A DNA stretch of 5,275 nucleotides from JBHHZI01 sp046757965. GTDB taxonomy: Bacteria > Acidobacteriota > Polarisedimenticolia > SMYD01. The stretch lies in contig JBHHZI010000198.1 in the NCBI GenBank assembly GCA_046757965.1, positions 1-5,275 on the forward strand, in the 5' to 3' direction. Made by a program: the position numbers and the translations under genes. Below the pieces are notes generated by a model. It did no database searches. It saw nothing but the letters and a program-made list of their open reading frames with translations, and was not told the origin of the DNA. Below are positions 1 to 3,651 of this stretch, one piece after another (the stretch's first letter is position 1; every line of letters begins with the position of its first letter).

Positions 1-57
1 ATCCGCGAGGGAGGGCGCACGGTCGGCGCCGGCAGTGTCACGGACGTCATCGAGTAG
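1..57 (+). CDS. tuf: Elongation factor Tu, C-terminal end (partial)
   Basis: The window opens in frame with the last 18 codons of EF-Tu, the GTPase that carries aminoacyl-tRNA to the ribosomal A site. The visible residues IREGGRTVGAGSVTDVIE, then TAG, match the end of EF-Tu domain 3, where REGGRTVGAG is nearly invariant; this strand lies in the beta barrel that contacts tRNA. The 5' part is outside the window, so the GTPase domain cannot be assessed. A tuf gene just before rpmG/secE/nusG is a very common arrangement. The identification rests on a short but highly characteristic tail. Confidence 0.93.
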   Translation: MREGGRTVGAGSVTDVIE

Positions 58-60
58 GGA
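56..60 (+). promoter_or_regulatory. Ribosome binding site of rpmG
   Basis: AGGGA lies 6 nt before the GTG at 67 and overlaps the tuf stop codon TAG (55-57). Ribosomes finishing tuf end on top of it, which suggests translational coupling. It supports GTG 67 over the in-frame ATG at 85. Confidence 0.6.
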
Positions 61-66
61 ATCGCC

Positions 67-216
67 GTGCGAGACATCATTCACATGTCATGTATGGAGT
101 GCAAGCGCCGGAACTATTCCACCACCAAGAACAAGAGGAAGACGACGGACAAGCTGGAACGCCGCAAGTACTGCCGGTTCTGCCGGACTCATACGGTGCA
201 CAAGGAGACCAAGTAG
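67..216 (+). CDS. rpmG: 50S ribosomal protein L33 (zinc-ribbon type)
   Basis: This encodes a 49-residue L33, a small protein of the large ribosomal subunit near the E site. It is basic and carries two CxxC pairs, C9/C12 and C36/C39, expected to bind one zinc ion, so it is the zinc-binding (C+) form rather than the cysteine-free paralogue found in some genomes. Family hallmarks are ECKRRNYSTTKNKR in the first half and the C-terminal HKETK. The GTG start is preferred because AGGGA sits 6 nt upstream and family members begin MRDII or similar; the in-frame ATG at codon 7 would remove that conserved strand. The gene begins 9 nt after tuf and ends 29 nt before tRNA-Trp. It is too short for many ORF finders but is clear by sequence. 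Confidence 0.95.
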   Translation: MRDIIHMSCMECKRRNYSTTKNKRKTTDKLERRKYCRFCRTHTVHKETK

Positions 217-245
217 GTTGCCCGGTGTGACGGAGGCGGATCGAC

Positions 246-321
246 AGGCCAGTAGCTCAATTGGTAGAGCATCGGTCTCCAAAACCGAGGGTCGGGGGTT
301 CGAATCCCTCCTGGCCTGCCA
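246..321 (+). tRNA. trnW: tRNA-Trp (anticodon CCA)
   Basis: A full cloverleaf can be drawn by hand. The acceptor stem AGGCCAG (246-252) pairs with CTGGCCT (311-317). The D stem is GCTC/GAGC (255-258, 267-270). The anticodon stem is TCGGT/ACCGA (272-276, 284-288) with loop CTCCAAA, giving anticodon CCA at 279-281, which reads UGG. The T arm is GGGGG/CCCTC with one G-U pair and the loop TTCGAAT. The discriminator base is G318, as usual for bacterial tRNA-Trp, and the 3' CCA (319-321) is encoded. It lies between rpmG and secE in the same direction, so it is probably cut out of a longer mRNA. I see no separate promoter or terminator. Confidence 0.98.
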
Positions 322-330
322 GGTCGTCGC

Positions 331-346
331 GCCGGTGAATCGACCG
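331..346 (+). promoter_or_regulatory. Intergenic hairpin motif, copy 1 (leader of secE)
   Basis: GCCGGTGAATCGA (331-343) followed by CCG is the first of four GCCGGTnnATCG motifs in this window, all between genes. CGGT (333-336) can pair with ACCG (343-346) around a 6-nt loop. An alternative fold pairs GGTCG (322-326), directly after the tRNA CCA end, with CGACC (341-345). It sits 6 nt before the secE ribosome binding site. The role is unknown; control of secE-nusG translation or processing of the tRNA 3' end are both possible. This is the weakest of the four hairpins. Confidence 0.4.
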
Positions 347-351
347 CGGTT

Positions 352-357
352 GGAGGA
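352..357 (+). promoter_or_regulatory. Ribosome binding site of secE
   Basis: GGAGGA is a near-perfect Shine-Dalgarno sequence 10 nt before GTG 368, and it decides the secE start. Confidence 0.7.
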
Positions 358-367
358 GTAAGAGAGC

Positions 368-571
368 GTGAACTGGTGGAAAAAGCTGGTCACCTTCAGT
401 GCCGAGGTCAAGACGGAACTGAAGAAGAGCACGTGGCCCGGATGGAACGAGGTCAAGGGCACGACCGTGGTGGTGATCGTGACGTCGTTCATCTTCGCGT
501 TCTTCCTGTGGGTCGTGGACATCGTGTTTCAGCAGGTCCTCGGCGGCATCATGCACTTCTTCACCACGTAG
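368..571 (+). CDS. secE: Preprotein translocase subunit SecE
   Basis: This is a 67-residue SecE, the small essential subunit that clamps SecY in the SecYEG channel of the inner membrane. It is the short single-span form rather than the three-span form of E. coli. An N-terminal amphipathic helix carries the family signature around residues 12-26 (EVKTELKKSTWPGWNEV), with the characteristic K-[KS]-x-x-W-P core. One hydrophobic segment follows at about residues 32-56, and a short tail ends HFFTT. The GTG start is supported by GGAGGA 10 nt upstream and by the expected length of the leading helix. secE and nusG are 11 nt apart, a pairing conserved across most bacteria, so co-transcription is expected. 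Nothing is missing or broken. Confidence 0.96.
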   Translation: MNWWKKLVTFSAEVKTELKKSTWPGWNEVKGTTVVVIVTSFIFAFFLWVVDIVFQQVLGGIMHFFTT

Positions 572-576
572 GGCGG
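570..576 (+). promoter_or_regulatory. Ribosome binding site of nusG
   Basis: AGGGCGG overlaps the end of the secE stop codon. It is too close to ATG 577 but well spaced from ATG 583, so 583 is the preferred start. The two differ by only two residues. Confidence 0.45.
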
Positions 577-582
577 ATGGAT

Positions 583-1347
583 ATGGAAACGGATCTGGAG
601 AAGAAGGAAGGCGGCCCGGCCGCGGAGCCCGCTCAGGCTGCCGTCGAGGTGGTCGAGAGCGCTCCTGCCGCGGGCGGCGAGCAGGACACGGCGCAGGTGA
701 GCCCCCCGCCGGCCGGCAACGGGCAGCCGGATGAGGAGGGCGCCGACAGAGACGCCCGGGAGCCGGCGGCGGCCGCTGCGGATCCACCGGCCAGGGTGGA
801 TCCGGTCGTGCCCGAGGACAACAAGAAGTGGTACATCGTCCACACCTATTCGGGCTACGAGAACAAGGTGCAGGAATCGCTGCGGCAGCGCATCGATGCG
901 ATGGACATGGGCAGCGAGATCGCCGAGGTACTCATTCCCACCCAGAAGGTCGTCTCCGTGAAGGACGGCAAGCGGGTGGAATCGAAGAAGAAGTTCTTCC
1001 CGGGCTATCTGCTGGTCAACATGGCCATGTCCGACGAGGCGTGGCACGTGGTGAAGAATACGCCGAAGGTGACGGGGTTCGTCGGCGCCGGCAACAAGCC
1101 AACCCCTCTCACCCAGTCCGAGGTCAACCGGATCATCAACCAGGTCTCGGAGGCGGCGGAGAAGCCGAAGCCGAAGTTCGAGTACTCGGCCGGTGAGACC
1201 GTCCGGATCATCGACGGTCCGTTCTCGAACTTCACTGGATCCGTTGACGAGGTGAATCCGGACCGCAACACGCTCAAGGTGATGGTCACCATCTTCGGCC
1301 GCTCCACTCCGGTGGAACTGGAATTTCTTCAAGTGGAAAAGGCCTGA
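583..1347 (+). CDS. nusG: Transcription termination/antitermination factor NusG with long N-terminal extension
   Basis: NusG binds RNA polymerase, suppresses pausing and links it to Rho or to the ribosome. The product is 254 residues against about 180 for E. coli NusG. Residues 82-190 are the NGN domain (KWYIVHTYSGYENKV; polymerase-contacting FFPGYLLVNM at 138-147). Residues 200-254 are the KOW domain, with GPFSNFTG at 212-219 and the end FGRSTPVELEFLQVEKA almost identical to E. coli. F217 aligns with the KOW phenylalanine implicated in Rho/S10 contact. Residues 1-80 form an extra low-complexity segment rich in Ala, Pro, Glu and Asp, presumably disordered. ATG 583 is chosen by ribosome binding site spacing; ATG 577 is possible. 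In-frame GTG 796 would give a standard-length NusG but has no good ribosome binding site and lies inside a hairpin. The reading frame open further upstream runs over secE and is not coding. Confidence 0.95.
   Translation: METDLEKKEGGPAAEPAQAAVEVVESAPAAGGEQDTAQVSPPPAGNGQPDEEGADRDAREPAAAAADPPARVDPVVPEDNKKWYIVHTYSGYENKVQESLRQRIDAMDMGSEIAEVLIPTQKVVSVKDGKRVESKKKFFPGYLLVNMAMSDEAWHVVKNTPKVTGFVGAGNKPTPLTQSEVNRIINQVSEAAEKPKPKFEYSAGETVRIIDGPFSNFTGSVDEVNPDRNTLKVMVTIFGRSTPVELEFLQVEKA
779..804 (+). repeat. Perfect 10-bp inverted repeat inside nusG
   Basis: CGGATCCACC (779-788) and GGTGGATCCG (795-804) are exact reverse complements around the 6-nt loop GGCCAG, giving a very stable RNA hairpin. It lies in the codons joining the disordered extension to the NGN domain, and in-frame GTG 796 is in its 3' arm. 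No T-tract follows, so it is not an ordinary terminator. The structure is seen directly; any function is inference. Confidence 0.75.
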
Positions 1348-1371
1348 GGCCGGCATGGCCGGATCGGCAAC

Positions 1372-1376
1372 GGGAG
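1372..1376 (+). promoter_or_regulatory. Ribosome binding site of rplK
   Basis: GGGAG lies 7 nt before ATG 1384, in the 36-nt nusG-rplK spacer. The spacer also has several GGCC/GCC inverted repeats but no convincing L1-binding mimic that I can identify. Confidence 0.55.
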
Positions 1377-1383
1377 TCGTCTG

Positions 1384-1809
1384 ATGGCGAAGAAGGTCAC
1401 CGGTTACGTCAAGCTGCACTGTCCGGCCGGGCAGGCCACGCCGGCGCCGCCGGTGGGCCCTGCACTCGGGCAGCACGGCGTCAACATCATGGAGTTCTGC
1501 AAGGCGTTCAATGCGCGTACCCAGGGCCAGCAGGGCCTGATCATCCCGGTGGTGATCACGGTATTTGCAGACCGGTCGTTCACGTTCATCACCAAGACTC
1601 CGCCGGCGTCGGTGCTGCTGAAGAAGGCCGCAGGTCTGGCGAAGGCCTCCGGAGAGCCGAACAAGAACAAGGTGGGCAAGGTCACGCGGGCCCAGGTCGA
1701 GGAGATTGCGAAGACCAAGATGCCCGATCTGAATGCCAACGACATCCAGGCCGCGATGCGAATCGTCGAGGGCAGTGCGCGTAGCATGGGTATCGAGATC
1801 GAAGCGTAG
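1384..1809 (+). CDS. rplK: 50S ribosomal protein L11
   Basis: This is a 141-residue L11, full length for the family. L11 binds the 1070 region of 23S rRNA and shapes the GTPase-associated centre where EF-Tu and EF-G act. It is also the site through which stalled ribosomes activate RelA and the target of thiopeptide antibiotics. The N-terminal domain contains the proline-rich helix TPAPPVGPALGQ at 19-30, with P22, P23 and P26 at thiopeptide-contact positions, then GVNIMEFCKAFNA (32-44) and the ADRSFTFITKTPPAS linker (62-76). The C-terminal RNA-binding domain includes LLKKAAG, NKVGKVTRAQVEEIA and the closing GSARSMGIEIE. It begins 36 nt after nusG and ends 34 nt before rplA, the typical rplK-rplA pair. 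Confidence 0.98.
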   Translation: MAKKVTGYVKLHCPAGQATPAPPVGPALGQHGVNIMEFCKAFNARTQGQQGLIIPVVITVFADRSFTFITKTPPASVLLKKAAGLAKASGEPNKNKVGKVTRAQVEEIAKTKMPDLNANDIQAAMRIVEGSARSMGIEIEA

Positions 1810-1827
1810 GTAGCCGAAGAGCGAGAA

Positions 1828-1834
1828 GAGGAGA
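1828..1834 (+). promoter_or_regulatory. Ribosome binding site of rplA
   Basis: GAGGAGA is a strong Shine-Dalgarno sequence, 9 nt before ATG 1844. Confidence 0.65.
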
Positions 1835-1843
1835 ACTGTTCCC

Positions 1844-2554
1844 ATGCCGAAACACGGCAAGAAATTTCAGGCAGCGTCCGCGAAGGTCGAGGCCCACGCC
1901 TACGATGTCGAGTCGGGCGTGGCCCTTGCGAAGGAAGTGTCGTTCGCGCGCTTCGATGAGAGCCTCGAGATCGCGATGCAGCTGGGCGTGGATCCCCGAC
2001 ATGCGGACCAGATGGTCCGCGGGACGCTGGTCCTGCCCCACGGAACCGGCCGGTCGAAGCGCGTCCTCGTGTTCGCCGCGGGCGACAAGCACAAGGAAGC
2101 GGAGGCGGCGGGCGCGGATCACGTCGGGGGGAAGGATCTGGTCGAGAAGATCCAGGGGGGCTGGCTCGAGTTCGATGCCGTTGTCGCGACGCCGGACATG
2201 ATGAAGGACGTCGGCAAACTGGGACGGGTCCTCGGCCCGAGAGGACTGATGCCCAATCCCAAGACCGGAACCGTCACGTTCGATGTCGCGAAGGCGGTGA
2301 ACGAGATCAAGGCCGGCAAGGTCGAGTTCCGTGTGGACAAGACGGCGATCGTTCATGCCGGAATCGGACGATTGAGTTTCGACCCGGACAAGCTGGTCGA
2401 AAACGCCACGACGTTCATCACGGCCGTCATCCGGGCCCGCCCGGCAGCAACGAAGGGACGGTACGTGAAATCCTGCACGCTGTCATCGACCATGGGACCG
2501 GGCATCCGTATCGACATCAGCAGTGTCGAGAAGGTGAAAGCGGGGGCAGCGTGA
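1844..2554 (+). CDS. rplA: 50S ribosomal protein L1
   Basis: This is a 236-residue L1, the protein of the mobile L1 stalk that guides deacylated tRNA out of the E site; in many bacteria it also represses its own rplK-rplA mRNA. The N- and C-terminal segments form domain I, with the inserted domain II at about residues 70-160. Clear landmarks are the early basic stretch MPKHGKKF, RGTLVLPHGTGRSKRVLVFA (59-78), the family signature GRVLGPRGLMPNPKTGTV (127-144), KAGKVEFRVDKTAIVHAGIG (156-175) and the final SSTMGPGIRID. Length and motifs match E. coli L1 (234 residues). Its stop codon overlaps the rplJ start as GTGA, so the two are probably translationally coupled. That is tighter than in E. coli, where rplJ has its own long leader. 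Confidence 0.98.
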   Translation: MPKHGKKFQAASAKVEAHAYDVESGVALAKEVSFARFDESLEIAMQLGVDPRHADQMVRGTLVLPHGTGRSKRVLVFAAGDKHKEAEAAGADHVGGKDLVEKIQGGWLEFDAVVATPDMMKDVGKLGRVLGPRGLMPNPKTGTVTFDVAKAVNEIKAGKVEFRVDKTAIVHAGIGRLSFDPDKLVENATTFITAVIRARPAATKGRYVKSCTLSSTMGPGIRIDISSVEKVKAGAA

Positions 2555-3084
2555 ACCGGTCCGACAAAGTTGCCGCCGTGGCCGAGCTCAACGAGCGGTG
2601 GAAGCCGGTCAAGAACGCCATCCTGGTCGGGTTCTCCGGGCTGGCCGTGGAGCAGGCCAATGACCTGCGCCGCCAGATCCGGACGGCCGAATCGTCTTAC
2701 CTCGTGGTACAGAACCGGCTGGCCATCCGGGCGGCAGCGGGGACGCCCCTCGAGGCGCTCATCGCCGGTTTCGCCGGACCCACCGCCGTGGCGTTCAATG
2801 ACAATGAGCCCGTCGGGATGGCCAAGGTCCTGGCGGACTTCTCGAAGGAGAACCCGGCGCTGACGCTGAAGGCAGGCGTGATCGACAGCCATGTCGTGAT
2901 CGACGCGGAAGGCCTGACGGCGCTGGCGAAGCTGCCGGGGCTGCCTGAACTGCGGGCACAGATGCTGCGTGCGATCCAGGGGCCGGCGACCCAGCTTGCC
3001 CGGCTGCTGGCCACCCCGGCAACGCAGCTCGCGAGGGTCCTCCAGGCACGACAGGACAAGCTAGCGGAGAACGACGAGAAATGA
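2551..3084 (+). CDS. rplJ: 50S ribosomal protein L10
   Basis: L10 is the base of the L7/L12 stalk: its N-terminal domain binds 23S rRNA beside L11 and its long C-terminal helix holds L7/L12 dimers. The 177-residue product shows VNRSDKVAAVAELNE at the start, ILVGFSGL (24-31), the VVQNRLAIRAA segment (52-63, with Q54 where a basic residue is usual) and FAGPTAVAF (74-82). The C-terminal helix, about 128-177, contains two PATQLAR blocks (145-151 and 156-162). That tail is roughly 13 residues longer than in E. coli L10 and resembles forms that carry three L12 dimers. GTG 2551 is chosen because it overlaps the rplA stop (GTGA) and follows GGGGG at 2542-2546. No separate leader exists. Confidence 0.97.
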   Translation: MNRSDKVAAVAELNERWKPVKNAILVGFSGLAVEQANDLRRQIRTAESSYLVVQNRLAIRAAAGTPLEALIAGFAGPTAVAFNDNEPVGMAKVLADFSKENPALTLKAGVIDSHVVIDAEGLTALAKLPGLPELRAQMLRAIQGPATQLARLLATPATQLARVLQARQDKLAENDEK

Positions 3085-3101
3085 TGCGGGCCCACGGTGA
3101 T

Positions 3102-3123
3102 GCCGGTGTATCGATCCGGCAGA
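3102..3123 (+). repeat. Direct repeat unit A / hairpin in the rplJ-rplL spacer (motif copy 2)
   Basis: This 22-nt unit begins GCCGGTGTATCGATC and ends GGCAGA, and it recurs 32 nt downstream with 19 of 22 bases identical. GCCGG (3102-3106) pairs perfectly with CCGGC (3116-3120) around the 9-nt loop TGTATCGAT. It lies 18 nt after the rplJ stop and matches the GCCGGTnnATCG motif seen upstream of secE and of rpoB. It does not encode protein in any convincing frame. Confidence 0.7.
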
Positions 3124-3133
3124 ACACAGCGCC

Positions 3134-3155
3134 GCCGGTCCATCGATCTGGCAGA
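3134..3155 (+). repeat. Direct repeat unit B / hairpin in the rplJ-rplL spacer (motif copy 3)
   Basis: This is the second 22-nt unit, beginning GCCGGTCCATCGATC and ending GGCAGA. GCCGG (3134-3138) pairs with CTGGC (3148-3152); the one stem difference from unit A changes a G-C pair to G-U, so the stem survives. The loop keeps ATCGAT. It ends 11 nt before the rplL Shine-Dalgarno sequence, a suitable position to influence rplL translation or RNA processing. Confidence 0.7.
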
Positions 3156-3166
3156 GAATGTTCACG

Positions 3167-3175
3167 AAGGAGTGA
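3167..3175 (+). promoter_or_regulatory. Ribosome binding site of rplL
   Basis: AAGGAGTGA is the strongest Shine-Dalgarno match in the window, its AAGGAG core 8 nt before ATG 3181. It fixes the rplL start against the in-frame upstream ATG at 3097 and fits the need for L7/L12 in several copies per ribosome. Confidence 0.8.
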
Positions 3176-3180
3176 GTGAG

Positions 3181-3558
3181 ATGGCGGATATCCAGGCAGT
3201 GGCGGACTCCCTGTCCGAGTTGACGGTCATGGAGGCGGCCGAGCTCGTCAAGACCCTCGAGGAACGCTGGGGTGTCAGCGCGGCCGCGCCGGTGGCAGTG
3301 GCCGCCGCGGGCGGCGCGGCGGCGGGCGGCGCGGTCGAGGAAGAGCAGACCGAATTCGACGTGGTCATCACCGAGATCGGCGCGAAGAAGATACAGGTCA
3401 TCAAGGCGGTTCGAGAGGTGACGAGCCTCGGCCTCAAGGAGGCCAAGGACCTCGTGGAGGCGGCCCCGAAGGCGGTCAAGGAGGCCGTCAGCAAGGACGA
3501 GGCGGAAGAACTCAAGAAGAAGTTCGAGGAAGCGGGCGCCACGATCGAGATCAAGTAA
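3181..3558 (+). CDS. rplL: 50S ribosomal protein L7/L12
   Basis: This is the multicopy stalk protein that recruits translational GTPases (IF2, EF-Tu, EF-G, RF3) and promotes GTP hydrolysis. It is 125 residues, close to the usual 120-128. Residues 1-32 are the helical N-terminal domain that dimerises and binds L10 (LSELTVMEAAELVKTLEE). Residues 33-53 are a flexible Ala/Gly/Val hinge with an AAGG repeat. Residues 57-125 are the globular factor-binding domain, with EFDVVI, IQVIKAVREVTSLGLKEAKDLVE and the ending GATIEIK; the KxxVIKxVRxxTxLGLKEAK surface helix contacts the factors. The start is set by AAGGAG 8 nt upstream. The 96-nt gap from rplJ holds two hairpin repeats, and the 93-nt gap to rpoB holds another. 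Confidence 0.98.
   Translation: MADIQAVADSLSELTVMEAAELVKTLEERWGVSAAAPVAVAAAGGAAAGGAVEEEQTEFDVVITEIGAKKIQVIKAVREVTSLGLKEAKDLVEAAPKAVKEAVSKDEAEELKKKFEEAGATIEIK
3307..3334 (+). repeat. In-frame direct repeat in the L7/L12 hinge
   Basis: The 13-mer GCGGGCGGCGCGG occurs at 3307-3319 and again at 3322-3334, a 15-nt (five-codon) period encoding the Ala/Gly hinge. Because the period is a whole number of codons, slippage would alter hinge length without a frameshift. Confidence 0.6.
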
Positions 3559-3583
3559 TTGTTCGACTTCAAGGCTGCGTCAA

Positions 3584-3612
3584 CGGGCCGGTCCATCGTG
3601 AGACCGGCACCG
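3584..3612 (+). promoter_or_regulatory. Stable hairpin in the rplL-rpoB spacer (motif copy 4)
   Basis: GCCGGT (3587-3592) pairs with ACCGGC (3603-3608) around the loop CCATCGTGAG. Past a single bulged A (3609) the stem continues with CGG/CCG (3584-3586, 3610-3612), nine pairs in all. The first 12 bases, GCCGGTCCATCG, are identical to repeat unit B before rplL. No T-tract follows, so it is not a classic terminator. In E. coli the same spacer holds a partial terminator and an RNase III site that lower rpoBC expression relative to ribosomal proteins. An equivalent role here is inference. Confidence 0.6.
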
Positions 3613-3635
3613 GCGAATTCTCGCAACTGACTCCC

Positions 3636-3642
3636 AGAGGTG
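3636..3642 (+). promoter_or_regulatory. Ribosome binding site of rpoB
   Basis: AGAGGTG lies 9 nt before ATG 3652 and supports that start. Confidence 0.6.
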
Positions 3643-3651
3643 CGTCCTGAC

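Noticed and set aside
217..245. Promoter for tRNA-Trp (TTGCCC at 218)
   Set aside because: No matching -10 element lies at suitable spacing. Read-through from tuf-rpmG is at least as likely.
376..582. In-frame open extension of nusG upstream to ATG 376 (323 residues in total)
   Set aside because: It runs out of frame across almost all of secE, whose protein is unmistakable. The ribosome binding site and coding character support a start at 583 (or 577).
1348..1383. Possible further motif copy (GCCGGATCGGC at 1358) or L1-binding leader before rplK
   Set aside because: The sequence lacks the T and the two-base gap of the motif and makes only a 3-bp stem, and no L1 target mimic could be recognised by eye.
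529..1860. Long minus-strand open frame (443 codons) opposite nusG and rplK
   Set aside because: It is antisense to well-conserved genes, its translation is Arg/Leu/His-rich with no family resemblance, and long antisense frames are expected in GC-rich codon usage.
3102..3155. Possible CRISPR-like repeat pair
   Set aside because: There are only two imperfect units with a 10-nt gap, far too short for a spacer, and they are embedded in a ribosomal operon. A structured RNA element explains them better.
3097..3180. Upstream in-frame ATG that would add 28 residues to L7/L12
   Set aside because: The added residues do not resemble any L7/L12 N-terminus, the region is the hairpin repeat spacer, and AAGGAG 8 nt before ATG 3181 fixes the start.
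3584..3630. Intrinsic terminator after rplL
   Set aside because: The hairpin is stable but no run of T follows, and rpoB is expected to be transcribed from the same operon. Only partial or processing function is plausible.
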